The notes: generated from the letters alone by a model not told the origin. DNA of 64,000 bases from Oscillospiraceae bacterium (GCA_015063335.1 SVUH01000002.1:1-64000), one strand, 5' to 3'; counted from the first letter of the stretch, positions 1-8,112 are shown. Made by a program: numbers and translations.

Positions 1-10
1 ACCCGCACGC

Positions 11-117
11 GAACCCACTCCGCGACTTGTCGCGGAATATGGGTTCGCATTTTGCGAGTAAAGCCGACGTGAGCTTGCTCAACGTCGCAACGAGCAAAAA
101 TATTCGCCGCAGGCGAA
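11..117. repeat. Triple-hairpin intergenic repeat, copy A
   Basis: This 107-bp element has three hairpins. Hairpin 1 has outer arms 11-17/40-46 and inner arms 20-25/30-35. The middle section includes GAGC-TT-GCTC at 71-80. Hairpin 3 has arms 103-108 and 112-117 around GCA. A second copy lies at 6672-6779. Outer and inner arms of hairpin 1 differ between the copies but stay complementary (GAACCCA/TGGGTTC here, GAACCCC/GGGGTTC there), which is compensatory change. It is non-coding and upstream of the first gene. The family was not recognised. Confidence 0.75.
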
Positions 118-152
118 ATTTCTGTTGCGAAATATAATTTTCACTATCTTAC

Positions 153-181
153 TTGATAATCCCACAGCTATATGGTATAAT
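153..181 (+). promoter_or_regulatory. Promoter of the nucleotidyltransferase gene
   Basis: TTGATA at 153-158 and TATAAT at 176-181 are separated by 17 bp. The gene starts about 60 nt downstream at 241, and no other gene lies between. Confidence 0.65.
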
Positions 182-240
182 AAAAGCACCAATCGGATAA
201 AATTTCTCAAGATATAAATTTTTAATTGTTAGGAGAACGT

Positions 241-1119
241 ATGAAAACCACACTTTTGATTATGGCGGCGGGGCTTGGCTCGCGCTACGGCGGTGACAAG
301 CAGGTTGACGGCATTGGCCCTCACGGTGAAATGCTCATGCAGTATTCCATATACGATGCGGTTAAGGCGGGTTTTGACAAGCTTGTTTTTGTGATTAAAC
401 CCACATATAAAGAGATTATAGATAAGCTTTGCAGCGGACTCTCGGGTGTTGAAGTCGCTTGCGTTTATCAGGATTTTGACAGCATTCCGACGTTCTATAA
501 AGTGCCTGCGGACAGGGTAAAACCCTTTGGTACGGTGCACGCTGTTTTGTCGGCATCGGGCGTTATAGACGAGCCGTTTGCGGTTATAAATGCAGACGAT
601 TTTTATGGACGAGAGGCTTTTGTCAAGATGCACGAGCGCTTGGTTTCGCTTGTCAGAGGCGAGGGCGCGATGGTTGCGTACAGACTAAAAAACACAGTTA
701 GCCTTAACGGCTCGGTTACAAGAGGTATATGCCTCGTTGAGGACGGTGCGCTTGCGTCCGTTAAGGAAACGTACAGCATAGTAGTTGATAAGGACGGCGT
801 TATAAGCGACGGCGAGGGCGGTGCGCTCGACGGAGAATCGCTTGTTTCCATGAACATGTGGGGATTTCACGCGAGTGTGCTTGAGAATATGAAAGAGGAA
901 TTTGACGCATTTCTGCGCACTATTCCTGACGGAGATATTAAGGCGGAATACGCATTGCCTACTATGGTCGATAAGCTTATCTCTTGCGGCAAGCTCCGTG
1001 TTGACGTGCTGAGCACGGATGCGGTTTGGTTCGGTGTTACCTATCGCGAGGACCGCGACTACGTAGCGGGAGAGCTTAAAAAGCTGCACGAGAGCGGAGT
1101 TTATCCAGAAAAAATATGA
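241..1119 (+). CDS. Sugar-phosphate nucleotidyltransferase family protein
   Basis: The 292-residue protein belongs to the nucleotidyl transferase (NTP_transferase) family, which joins NTPs to sugar phosphates or related acceptors. The N-terminus carries the nucleotide-binding loop AAGLGSRYGGDKQ (residues about 9-21), with the conserved glycines, Arg and Lys. VINADDFYG (around residue 116) supplies the metal-binding Asp pair. The start chosen is the ATG at 241, because AGGAGA lies 5 nt upstream; an in-frame TTG at 226 has no such signal. It has its own promoter and a strong terminator directly after the stop, so it is probably monocistronic. The acceptor cannot be told from sequence; cell-wall or capsule sugar activation is the usual role. 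Confidence 0.85.
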   Translation: MKTTLLIMAAGLGSRYGGDKQVDGIGPHGEMLMQYSIYDAVKAGFDKLVFVIKPTYKEIIDKLCSGLSGVEVACVYQDFDSIPTFYKVPADRVKPFGTVHAVLSASGVIDEPFAVINADDFYGREAFVKMHERLVSLVRGEGAMVAYRLKNTVSLNGSVTRGICLVEDGALASVKETYSIVVDKDGVISDGEGGALDGESLVSMNMWGFHASVLENMKEEFDAFLRTIPDGDIKAEYALPTMVDKLISCGKLRVDVLSTDAVWFGVTYREDRDYVAGELKKLHESGVYPEKI

Positions 1120-1125
1120 AAACAT

Positions 1126-1165
1126 AAAAAGGTCTTGGAACAAAGTTCCAAGACCTTTTTGCTAT
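1126..1165 (+). terminator. Terminator after the nucleotidyltransferase gene
   Basis: A 16-bp perfect inverted repeat (1126-1141 with 1145-1160, loop AAA) ends in a run of T, immediately after the stop at 1119. Confidence 0.9.
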
Positions 1166-1191
1166 AATATCTTTTGTGAAGTTTTTTGACT

Positions 1192-1215
1192 CCACCTTTT
1201 TTATAAAAAAGGTGG
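1192..1215 (-). terminator. Terminator for the UPF0210 operon
   Basis: CCACCTTTTTTATAAAAAAGGTGG is a perfect palindrome split at the TA centre, 22 nt past the stop of the minus-strand gene. On the minus strand it follows that gene directly. The AT-rich centre makes it a less typical terminator. Confidence 0.5.
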
Positions 1216-1237
1216 AAAAATCGCGTCCCCTCGTTCT

Positions 1238-2596
1238 TTAGTTCTTCAGCGAGTGAATGGGAGCAGGGATATGACCGCCGCGAGCTATAAAGTCCTCGCA
1301 GGTATAGTTGCTGAGCTTCATGATAGGCGCGTAGCCGAGCAGACCGCCGAACTCAACAGAGTCACCAACACCCTTACCGTAAGCGGGAATAACGCGAACG
1401 GCGGTAGTCTTGGTATTAGCCACACCAATTGAGATTTCGTCTGCGATAATGCCGCAGATGGTTGCCTCGGACGTATCTCCGGGAATTGCGATCATATCAA
1501 GACCGACGGAGCAAACCGCCGTCATAGCCTCAAGCTTTTCGAGAGAGAGCGCACCGCACTCAACTGCATCGATCATTCCTGCGTCCTCGGAAACGGGTAT
1601 AAATGCTCCCGAAAGACCGCCGACGCGAGAGGATGCCATAACGCCGCCCTTCTTTACCGCGTCGTTAAGCAGAGCGAGAGCCGCCGTTGTGCCGTGTCCG
1701 CCGCAGCGCTCAAGTCCCATAGCCTCAAGGATATGAGCCACCGAGTCGCCGACTGCGGGCGTGGGAGCGAGCGAGAGGTCAACAATTCCAAAGGGAACGT
1801 CAAGCCTGCGAGACGCTTCGTTTGCAACGAGCTGACCCATACGGGTAATCTTAAATGCGGTCTTCTTGATAATTTCAGCAAGCTCGGTAAAGTCGCAATT
1901 GCCCGCGCGCTTGATAGCGGAGCTTACGACTCCGGGACCTGAAACGCCGACGCTTACGACCTTTTCCGCCTCACCTACGCCGTGGAATGCACCTGCCATA
2001 AAGGGGTTATCCTCGGGAACGTTAGCGAACACTACGAGCTTTGCGCAGCCAATAGACTGATTGTCGCGGGTAAGGTACGCGGTTTCCTTTATGATCTTAC
2101 CCATAAGCGCAACTGCGTCCATGTTTATTCCTGCCTTTGAGGACGCTACGTTTACGGACGAGCAAACACGCTCGGTCACGGAAAGCGCCTCGGGGATAGA
2201 CATGATAAGGTTACGGGCGTTATTGGTAAATCCCTTTTGAACGAGTGCGCCGTAGCCGCCGATAAAGTTTATACCGAGGGTGTTAGCCGCCCTGTCAAGG
2301 GTTTTAGCCATTTTTACGTAATCGTCGGGGGAGTACTTACCGCCGACCATGGAAATGGGAGTTACGGAAACGCGCTTGTTGATTATCGGTATTCCGTATT
2401 CCTTTTCTATGTCGCAGCCAACCTCTACGAGGTGCTCTGCGCTTGTGGTTATTTTATCGTAAATTCTGTCACAAACGACGTTTACGTCGTCGCCTGCGCA
2501 GTCGTAAAGGGAGATACCCATGGTGATCGTACGCACGTCAAGGTTCTCGTCCTTTATCATATTTATTGTTTCAAGAATATCGTTTGTATTTATCAT
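1238..2596 (-). CDS. UPF0210 (DUF711, PFL family) protein
   Basis: This 452-residue protein matches the UPF0210/DUF711 family, a glycyl-radical-fold-like family of unknown biochemical role, at the expected full length. The N-terminal [20 protein letters not shown] and the glycine-rich C-terminal [12 protein letters not shown] are typical. It is the last gene of a minus-strand run. The ACT-domain gene ends only 9 nt before it, and ACT plus UPF0210 proteins are neighbours in many Bacillota, so a shared, perhaps amino-acid-responsive, function is plausible but unproven. The ATG at 2596 has a GAGG/AGGA signal upstream. Confidence 0.85.
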   Translation of the reverse strand: MINTNDILETINMIKDENLDVRTITMGISLYDCAGDDVNVVCDRIYDKITTSAEHLVEVGCDIEKEYGIPIINKRVSVTPISMVGGKYSPDDYVKMAKTLDRAANTLGINFIGGYGALVQKGFTNNARNLIMSIPEALSVTERVCSSVNVASSKAGINMDAVALMGKIIKETAYLTRDNQSIGCAKLVVFANVPEDNPFMAGAFHGVGEAEKVVSVGVSGPGVVSSAIKRAGNCDFTELAEIIKKTAFKITRMGQLVANEASRRLDVPFGIVDLSLAPTPAVGDSVAHILEAMGLERCGGHGTTAALALLNDAVKKGGVMASSRVGGLSGAFIPVSEDAGMIDAVECGALSLEKLEAMTAVCSVGLDMIAIPGDTSEATICGIIADEISIGVANTKTTAVRVIPAYGKGVGDSVEFGGLLGYAPIMKLSNYTCEDFIARGGHIPAPIHSLKN

Positions 2597-2605
2597 GTCC
2601 TAACC

Positions 2606-2875
2606 TCAAATTCTGTGCATTGAGTTGAATATGTCCTCGTGCATTGCTCGAATATCAAGGCCGTTCTCCTTGCCGAGAGCATCAAGCTCCTCAACAAGAG
2701 AAGCAAACGGAATACTGAGGTCGTTAATTTCGATTACCATTATCATTGCGAAATATTCCTTGAGAACGCTCTGGGATATTTCAACTATGTTTCCACCGCG
2801 CTCAGCACACTTTGCGCTTACCTTTGCGATGATTCCTTTTGCGTCGTGTCCTACGACTGTTACTACTGCTTTCAT
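2606..2875 (-). CDS. ACT domain protein (UPF0237)
   Basis: The 89-residue protein is essentially one ACT domain, a small-molecule (usually amino acid) sensing fold. It opens with MKAVVTVVGHDAKGIIAKVS, typical of the UPF0237 family. The C-terminus MHEDIFNSMHRI is also characteristic, and the length matches the family. It sits between pgsA and the UPF0210 gene on the same strand with short gaps, so it is probably co-transcribed with them. A regulatory partnership with the UPF0210 protein is suggested only by neighbourhood. Confidence 0.85.
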   Translation of the reverse strand: MKAVVTVVGHDAKGIIAKVSAKCAERGGNIVEISQSVLKEYFAMIMVIEINDLSIPFASLVEELDALGKENGLDIRAMHEDIFNSMHRI

Positions 2876-2898
2876 CTTTTATCTCCTGTCTTTATTCT

Positions 2899-3510
2899 TT
2901 ATTTCTCGGGATCGAGATATTTCCAATATGCTTTGATATAATTTATTCCTGACCATACCGTCATTACCGTTGAGAACAAAAGCGTTATGTAGGTAAGAGG
3001 TATGATGTTTCCGTTCCACGTAATTCCCGTAGCTCTCGAAAAAACATGCTGTACGACGGGCTCAAGCAGAGTCGTCGCAATTGCGACTATCTGGGATACC
3101 GTCTTGATCTTTCCAAGACTGTTAGCCGCGATCACAATACCCTCGCCGGTTGAAACGACAAGGCGCATCGACGTTACCGCAAGCTCGCGGAAAACGATGA
3201 GCAGCGATGAGAAAAATACAAGTGTCTTGATGTGGCTGAATTCGGGCTTGAAAAGTATTATGAACAGCGTACCGATGACGATAAACTTGTCTGCAACGGG
3301 GTCGAGAAACTTTCCGAAGTCGGTTATAAGACCGTACTTTCTTGCAATCTTGCCGTCAAGCATGTCCGTGATTGCCGTGAGGATAAACAACACCGCAACC
3401 AAAAAGCAGGAAAGCAGAAAGGGAATATACTCGAGCAAACCCACGAGCATAATTATGGGAACCATTATAAGTCTAAGAACAGTTAGCTTGTTTGGAAGAT
3501 TCATTTTCAT
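2899..3510 (-). CDS. pgsA: CDP-diacylglycerol-glycerol-3-phosphate 3-phosphatidyltransferase
   Basis: The enzyme makes phosphatidylglycerol phosphate from CDP-diacylglycerol and glycerol 3-phosphate in the membrane, the committed step to anionic phospholipids. The 203-residue protein has several hydrophobic segments. It carries the full CDP-alcohol phosphatidyltransferase signature at about residues 48-72: DG-x2-AR-x8-G-x3-D-x3-D, read as DGKIAR through GKFLDPVAD. It lies 9 nt downstream of rimO in the same direction, a gene order common in Bacillota. The ATG at 3510 has AGGT about 7 nt upstream. Confidence 0.93.
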   Translation of the reverse strand: MKMNLPNKLTVLRLIMVPIIMLVGLLEYIPFLLSCFLVAVLFILTAITDMLDGKIARKYGLITDFGKFLDPVADKFIVIGTLFIILFKPEFSHIKTLVFFSSLLIVFRELAVTSMRLVVSTGEGIVIAANSLGKIKTVSQIVAIATTLLEPVVQHVFSRATGITWNGNIIPLTYITLLFSTVMTVWSGINYIKAYWKYLDPEK

Positions 3511-3519
3511 AATATTACC

Positions 3520-4866
3520 TCAATCCTCTATAATCGCTCTGCCAAGAAGATCGTAATCAACGACCTCTCGAATTTTTACATTGACAAATGATCCGGGAGC
3601 AATACGCTTTGATGCACGGAAGTAGATCTTTCCGTCGATCTCGGGGGCGTTCGCGGCATCTCTGCCGAAATGGACCTCGCTGACGGGATCGTAGTCCTCA
3701 CACAGCACCGTAATCGTTTTGCCGACCATCTTTCGGTTGTTTTCTTCGTTTATTTCGATCTGCTCGCGCATGACGAGATCCATTCTGTCAAGCTTCACCT
3801 GCTCGTCTATCTGGTCGGGCATATCGTATGCCGCCGTGTCCTCCTCGCGGGAGTAGGTGAACACGCCTGCGCGATCAAATTTCGTTTCCTTTACAAACTC
3901 GCAAAGCTCAACGAAGTCCTCCTCGGTCTCACCGGGGAAGCCTACGATAAATGTTGTCCTTATGGTGATGTCGGGTATCTCGCGGCGAAGCTTTGATATA
4001 ACGTCAAGTATCATCTGCTTGTCACCGTGGCGGTTCATTGCGCGAAGCATGTTGTTGCTGATATGCTGTATGGGTAGGTCTATGTATTTAAGTATTCTCG
4101 GATTATCTCTCATTTCTGCTACAAGAGCGTCGGTTATCTTGTCGGGGTAGCAGTAGAGAATTCTTATCCACGGAATGGACGTTTCCTCTGTGATCTTACG
4201 CAGAAGCTCTGCAAGCTTGTATTCGCCGTAGAGGTCGAGTCCGTAGCGTGTTGTGTCCTGCGCTACAACGCAAAGCTCGCGAACACCGAGAGCGTCCATC
4301 TGCTTTGCTTCCTTTATTATGTCTTCCATGGTACGGGAACGGAATTTTCCGCGTATCGAGGGAATTGCGCAGTACGCGCAGCGGTTGTCACAGCCCTCCG
4401 CAATTTTGAGGTATGCCATGTATTCGGGTGTCGTGAGAATTCTGTCGCCGCCAAGGCGTACAGCCTCCTTATCCTCAAAAGAGGAATACTTGCGCTTAGA
4501 GCCTTTTTTTCTTTTAACGGTAACTGCCTCGATCGCTTCAACTATGTTGTGTATGCTTCCAACACCGAGAACGGCATCTATTTCGGGAAACTCATCGAGA
4601 AGCTGCTCTCTGTAACGCTCTGCAAGACAGCCAGTTACTATAATTGCGCGCAACGAACGGTGCTTTTTGAGCCAAGCAATATCGAGTATGTTGTCGATCG
4701 CTTCCTTTTTTGCGCTTTCAATAAAGCCGCAGGTGTTTATTATAACTACGTCAGCTTCGGTTTCTTCTGGGGTTATCTCGTAGCCCGCCGATGCTACCTC
4801 GTGAAGCATGACCTCGGTGTCAAGCTGGTTTTTCGGACAGCCGAGAGAAACGAATCCTACTTTCAT
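3520..4866 (-). CDS. rimO: Ribosomal protein S12 methylthiotransferase RimO
   Basis: This radical SAM enzyme adds a methylthio group to an aspartate of ribosomal protein S12. The N-terminal MTTase domain starts VGFVSLGCPKNQLDTE. The radical SAM cluster is CDNRCAYC (CxxxCxxC, around residue 160). A C-terminal TRAM-like region follows. At 448 residues it is full length. The chosen start is the ATG at 4866, preceded by AAAGGA; a TTG at 4881 is possible but lacks a site. It is followed closely by pgsA. Confidence 0.94.
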   Translation of the reverse strand: MKVGFVSLGCPKNQLDTEVMLHEVASAGYEITPEETEADVVIINTCGFIESAKKEAIDNILDIAWLKKHRSLRAIIVTGCLAERYREQLLDEFPEIDAVLGVGSIHNIVEAIEAVTVKRKKGSKRKYSSFEDKEAVRLGGDRILTTPEYMAYLKIAEGCDNRCAYCAIPSIRGKFRSRTMEDIIKEAKQMDALGVRELCVVAQDTTRYGLDLYGEYKLAELLRKITEETSIPWIRILYCYPDKITDALVAEMRDNPRILKYIDLPIQHISNNMLRAMNRHGDKQMILDVISKLRREIPDITIRTTFIVGFPGETEEDFVELCEFVKETKFDRAGVFTYSREEDTAAYDMPDQIDEQVKLDRMDLVMREQIEINEENNRKMVGKTITVLCEDYDPVSEVHFGRDAANAPEIDGKIYFRASKRIAPGSFVNVKIREVVDYDLLGRAIIED

Positions 4867-4906
4867 ATCTTTTCCTTTCAAATGGGTTCGAATATTTTAT
4901 AATTGA

Positions 4907-5554
4907 TTATTCAAAAAGCGCGAGAAGCTCGTCTGCGGTATCAACAAGCGAGTCTGCGCCTAAAAGCTCGCTTCTCGGGCGGTAGCCCCACGTTACGGCA
5001 ACTGAGTACATTCCAGAGTTCTTTGCCGTCAGCACGTCAACGTCGCTGTCGCCTATAAAGGCGCACTCGTCAGGGGATGCTCCAAACTCCGCCGCTATCA
5101 TAAGAGGAACTTTCGGGTCGGGCTTCTTGGGGAGAGCTGTCTGCCCCATGGCATAGGTGATCTCGCCGTCGGGGAATAACAGAGCCACGATTTTTTTGAC
5201 GTACGCATCCTGCTTGTTGGAAAGCACCGCGATCTTGCAGCCACGCTCAATGAGCATCTTTATCGCTGTATCAACTCCGTCGTAAGTGCCGTCAATATTT
5301 GCGTAGGTCTCTTCGTAAAAAGCGTCGTAGTCGGCAAGCACTCGGTCGACAAGCTCGGAGTCGTTCTGCTTGTCCACGGGCATTGAGAGCCTGATAAGCT
5401 CACGCGCTCCGTTGCCGATAGCCGCTCTCGTCTCTTCGTAATCCCGTTCGGGGAAGCCGTATTTATTCATAGCCATGTTTACTCCGTCGCGTATGGAGTA
5501 TATGGTGTCGGCAATAGTGCCGTCAAGATCGAATATCAAAACCCGCTTTTTCAT
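4907..5554 (-). CDS. HAD-family phosphatase (phosphoglycolate phosphatase-like)
   Basis: The 215-residue protein starts with the HAD motif I DLDGTIADT, where the two Asp residues are nucleophile and general acid. It has motif II in AVLSNK and motif IV in FIGDSDVD. The cap domain lies after motif I (subclass I, Gph/PpaX-like). It hydrolyses a small phosphate ester; the substrate (phosphoglycolate or pyrophosphate) cannot be read from the sequence. It is the first gene of the minus-strand run leading into rimO, 40 nt upstream of it, and is preceded by a consensus promoter. Confidence 0.88.
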   Translation of the reverse strand: MKKRVLIFDLDGTIADTIYSIRDGVNMAMNKYGFPERDYEETRAAIGNGARELIRLSMPVDKQNDSELVDRVLADYDAFYEETYANIDGTYDGVDTAIKMLIERGCKIAVLSNKQDAYVKKIVALLFPDGEITYAMGQTALPKKPDPKVPLMIAAEFGASPDECAFIGDSDVDVLTAKNSGMYSVAVTWGYRPRSELLGADSLVDTADELLALFE

Positions 5555-5586
5555 TGTCGGTTCCTTTGCATAATAATCTAAATTAC

Positions 5587-5615
5587 ATTATATCATAAAA
5601 GTCAGGTCGTGTCAA
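5587..5615 (-). promoter_or_regulatory. Promoter of the HAD-rimO-pgsA run
   Basis: On the minus strand TTGACA (5615-5610) and TATAAT (5592-5587) are 17 bp apart, about 35 nt before the ATG at 5554. It is a near-consensus vegetative promoter, divergent from that of smpB. Confidence 0.85.
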
Positions 5616-5668
5616 TATTTCTTGATTTTCTTTGAATAAGAAAAAATAAACAATCCGACATAAAATGC

Positions 5669-5697
5669 TTGATTTTAGAGTGAAAATGTGTTACAAT
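5669..5697 (+). promoter_or_regulatory. Promoter of smpB (and probably ssrA)
   Basis: TTGATT at 5669-5674 and TACAAT at 5692-5697 have a 17-bp spacer. No clear promoter lies between smpB and the tmRNA gene 45 nt after it, so one transcript may serve both. Confidence 0.7.
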
Positions 5698-5728
5698 ATT
5701 GGGGAACGAAAAGGAAAGGAGAGAATCC

Positions 5729-6205
5729 GTGGCGGACAAGAAGTCGGGAACGCGAACTATCGCGCAGAACAAAAAAGCATATCACGAGTATTTCGTTGAT
5801 GAAAAGTACGAAGCGGGCATATCTCTTTTCGGAACAGAGGTCAAGAGTATTCGCGCAGGTGCGGTAAACCTTAAGGACTCGTATTGCTCGTTTAAGAACG
5901 GCGAGCTTTATGTGCTTGGTATGCACGTAAGTCCTTATGAAAAGGGAAATATCTTTAACCGAGAGCCGCTGCGCGAGCGCAAGCTTTTGATGCACCGCAG
6001 AGAGCTTAATAAGCTGTTTGGGCTTGTGGCACAAAAGGGATTTACTCTTGTGCCGCTGTCACTTTACTTTTCGGGCAAAAACGTAAAGGTAGAGGTCGGA
6101 CTTTGCCGAGGCAAGAAGCTTTATGATAAGCGTGATACAGCGGCGAAGAACGAGGCGAATAGGGAAATGGACAGAAGAATCAAGGAGCAGTCGCGCTACG
6201 ACTGA
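5729..6205 (+). CDS. smpB: SsrA-binding protein SmpB
   Basis: SmpB binds the tRNA-like end of tmRNA and brings it to stalled ribosomes for trans-translation. The 158-residue protein shows the family hallmarks IAQNKKAYHEYF near the N-terminus, GTEVKSIRAG and NLKDSYCSF. It ends in the basic tail typical of SmpB. The start is the GTG at 5729, placed 7 nt after AAGGAAAGGAG; an upstream in-frame TTG (5699) would overlap the ribosome binding site. Its partner RNA gene ssrA begins 45 nt downstream, a common arrangement. Confidence 0.95.
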   Translation: MADKKSGTRTIAQNKKAYHEYFVDEKYEAGISLFGTEVKSIRAGAVNLKDSYCSFKNGELYVLGMHVSPYEKGNIFNREPLRERKLLMHRRELNKLFGLVAQKGFTLVPLSLYFSGKNVKVEVGLCRGKKLYDKRDTAAKNEANREMDRRIKEQSRYD

Positions 6206-6249
6206 ATTTTACCTTTTCACTTCTCACTATTACTTCTCACCTCAAATAT

Positions 6250-6617
6250 GGGTCCGTAAAGGTTTCGACGGGGATTTTGAGGTATAATAAGCGGGTAGAG
6301 CCGGGCAATCTCTATAAAGGCCTAAATTAAAAATAAACGCTAACAATAAAACTGTAGCAATGGCTGCCTAAGGGCAGTGCCGTGGCATAAGCCACCCGTT
6401 CCTCCGAGGAGTATCGCGACCTCGGACTGAGCGTCATTTGAGCGGTGAACGTGCATCGGTGTTTCGCCATTGAACCGATCACGCAGAAAAGGGCTACCCA
6501 AGTAAGCGGCTTGTCCGTTGACGGCTTACAAGGGGAAATTTAATCAACGGAATGCACCCGGAGAAGGTTATATCAAGAGGTTTTCGGACAGGGGTTCGAC
6601 TCCCCTCGGATCCACCA
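6250..6617 (+). ncRNA. ssrA: Transfer-messenger RNA (tmRNA)
   Basis: This 368-nt one-piece tmRNA rescues stalled ribosomes with SmpB. The acceptor stem pairs GGGTCCG (6250-6256) with CGGATCC (6607-6613), followed by A and an encoded CCA ending at 6617. The T arm contains GGGGTTCGACTCCCC just before the 3' acceptor strand. The tag reading frame runs from the resume codon GCT at 6339 to TAA at 6369-6371 and encodes ANNKTVAMAA, ending in the proteolysis signal AMAA. It lies directly after smpB. Confidence 0.95.
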
Positions 6618-6658
6618 AAAAGAGAGAGGCACGCAACCGCGTGCCTCTCTCTTTTTGA
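6617..6658 (+). terminator. Terminator of ssrA
   Basis: An 18-bp stem (about 6617-6634 with 6639-6656, loop AACC), GC-rich at the top and ending in T5, begins exactly at the CCA end of tmRNA. Confidence 0.92.
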
Positions 6659-6671
6659 TGAATCCTCAGGA

Positions 6672-6779
6672 GAACCCCCTCGCGCCGCTCGCGGCGCGAA
6701 TAGGGGTTCGCATTTTGCGAGCAAGGCGATGGGAGCTTGCTCACGAGAGCCGCGAGCAAAAATATTCGCCGAAGGCGAA
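6672..6779. repeat. Triple-hairpin intergenic repeat, copy B
   Basis: This is the second copy of the element at 11-117. The stretch from GGGTTCGCATTTTGCGAG onward is nearly identical. The first hairpin (6672-6678/6703-6709 outside, 6081-type inner arms at 6681-6687/6692-6698) differs in bases but stays fully paired. The last hairpin TTCGCC-GAA-GGCGAA is at 6765-6779. It sits directly after the tmRNA terminator. The inner arms meant here are 6681-6687 and 6692-6698 only. Confidence 0.75.
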
Positions 6780-6888
6780 CCTCCCTTCGCATCTACTCGA
6801 AGCGGTGAAAGAAAAGGATACACTTATTGGTGTTTTCGTTTTTAAGTATTGAGTTTATAAATTATTGAATCAAATTATATTTATTGAG

Positions 6889-6917
6889 TTGACTTAATAT
6901 GTACTTTATGTTATACT
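6889..6917 (+). promoter_or_regulatory. Promoter of the candidate small RNA
   Basis: TTGACT (6889-6894) and TATACT (6912-6917) have a 17-bp spacer. No open reading frame of note follows for 240 nt, which suggests it drives a non-coding RNA. Confidence 0.75.
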
Positions 6918-6923
6918 ATATTA

Positions 6924-7015
6924 GGAACCATATCGTGGAAGTTCGTCTGTGCCGTATCTCTTTATAGAGGGTAAACGCAAGCCTTTCGATCAAGCCGAAC
7001 GATGGTTCTTTTTTT
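6924..7015 (+). ncRNA. Candidate small RNA with own promoter and terminator
   Basis: A predicted RNA of about 92 nt starts 7 nt after the TATACT box. Its ends pair (GAACCAT 6926-6932 with ATGGTTC 7002-7008; GTTCG 6941-6945 with CGAAC 6996-7000). An inner hairpin CTCT-TTAT-AGAG lies at 6958-6969, and the RNA runs into T7 at 7007-7015. The end-closing helix itself forms the terminator. I could not assign it to a known RNA class; it is not tmRNA, SRP RNA or RNase P RNA. Some loop sequence resembles riboswitch junctions, but no class fits. It could also act as a leader of the downstream esterase gene, which however has its own promoter. Confidence 0.6.
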
Positions 7016-7056
7016 GCATAAAAATGCGTTTCCTTGATAATGTTATACGATCCTTT

Positions 7057-7075
7057 AAGGAGGAATACCCTCCTT
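7057..7075 (+). other. Small hairpin between the candidate RNA and the esterase gene
   Basis: AAGGAGG-AATAC-CCTCCTT forms a 7-bp hairpin. It contains a Shine-Dalgarno-like AGGAGG but no start codon at a useful distance. The stretch 7016-7100 holds nothing else that I recognise. Confidence 0.35.
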
Positions 7076-7100
7076 GGTGAATGAAACCCCGAGAAAACAG

Positions 7101-7129
7101 TTGCGAAATTCGTTTTATTGTGCTATAAT
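7101..7129 (+). promoter_or_regulatory. Promoter of the SASA esterase gene
   Basis: TTGCGA (7101-7106) and TATAAT (7124-7129) are 17 bp apart. The -10 box is preceded by TGTGC, an extended -10 shared with several other promoters in this window. Confidence 0.65.
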
Positions 7130-7161
7130 TATCACGATAACATAAGAAAGGGAATTTTATT

Positions 7162-8112
7162 ATGTCAAAAGCTAAAAAAATAATTATAGCTGCCATATCC
7201 GCTACCTGTGCAATTCTCATTGGCCTTGGCTGCTTTTTCGGTATAAGCTACTATCGCAAAAACCAAATAACCTTTACGGTAAACGATACGCTACCCGACG
7301 GAAATGGCAAGGAAGCGACTGTCATTCTCTTGTGCGGACAGTCAAACGCATCGGGGTGCAGTCTTGACGAATACTTAAAGAAAAACGTTTCCGCCGAAAA
7401 ATACGCCGAATATCAAAACGGTTACGATAACGTATATATCAACTATTTGTCGGGCGCAAACAGATCTGGGGGATTTGTAAAATGCGCAACCTTGCAAGGA
7501 GAGCTTGAAGGAGCTTTCGGCCCCGAGCTTGGTCTTGCGGAAAAGTTGCACGAGCTATATCCCGATAGAGCATTTTTCATAATAAAATGCGCGTGGGGCG
7601 GCACCAATCTCTTTTCGCAGTGGCTCTCTCCTTCTTCAAGGGGCAGAACAGGCGATCTTTACAAGCAATTTGTGGCATACGTAGAAGCAAGCGTTGAATA
7701 TCTTGTTTCCAAAAACTACGACGTTAAAATTGAGGGAATGTGCTGGATGCAGGGCGAGTCGGACTCGTTTTCGGTGGAAGCCGCCGAGGGCTACGGCGAA
7801 AATCTCAATAATTTCATCGAGGATATGAGAAAAAAATTTTCAAAATATGCGGCTGAGGACGGGATAGCATTTGTTGACGCTTACATAGCCGACAATCCCG
7901 TTTTTTGGGTGTATTGCGACGAAGTAAACAAATGCAAGGACGAGGTCGCAAAAAAATCTCCGATGAACGCGCTGATAGATACCATATCCGCAGAGCTTGA
8001 CTGCACACAGGAGCCCGAGGGCACGCCCGATATTGCTCACTACGATTCGATGAGCCAAATTACGCTCGGTCATCTTTTTGCCGAGCAGCTCGTACCCTTT
8101 TTGAGGACATAG
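7162..8112 (+). CDS. Membrane-anchored SASA/GDSL-like carbohydrate esterase
   Basis: The 316-residue protein starts with a basic stretch and one hydrophobic segment (residues about 5-30), so it is exported or anchored. It carries blocks of the sialate O-acetylesterase/DUF303 family: VILLCGQSNASG (about residue 54) with the nucleophile Ser, CAWGGTNL, and CWMQGESD. A late Asp/His pair in DIAHYDSMSQITLGH may complete the triad. Such enzymes remove acetyl groups from glycans outside the cell. The ATG at 7162 is preceded by AGAAAGGGA. It is followed by a bidirectional terminator, so it is likely a single-gene unit. The substrate is unknown. Confidence 0.8.
   Translation: MSKAKKIIIAAISATCAILIGLGCFFGISYYRKNQITFTVNDTLPDGNGKEATVILLCGQSNASGCSLDEYLKKNVSAEKYAEYQNGYDNVYINYLSGANRSGGFVKCATLQGELEGAFGPELGLAEKLHELYPDRAFFIIKCAWGGTNLFSQWLSPSSRGRTGDLYKQFVAYVEASVEYLVSKNYDVKIEGMCWMQGESDSFSVEAAEGYGENLNNFIEDMRKKFSKYAAEDGIAFVDAYIADNPVFWVYCDEVNKCKDEVAKKSPMNALIDTISAELDCTQEPEGTPDIAHYDSMSQITLGHLFAEQLVPFLRT

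Noticed and set aside
4878..4900. tRNA-like GGGTTCGAAT
   Set aside because: No acceptor or anticodon stems around it.
6951..6985. Known riboswitch (cyclic di-GMP-like GGGTAAACGCAAGCC)
   Set aside because: The bases only loosely resemble the class; the receptor helix and flanking conserved bases are missing.
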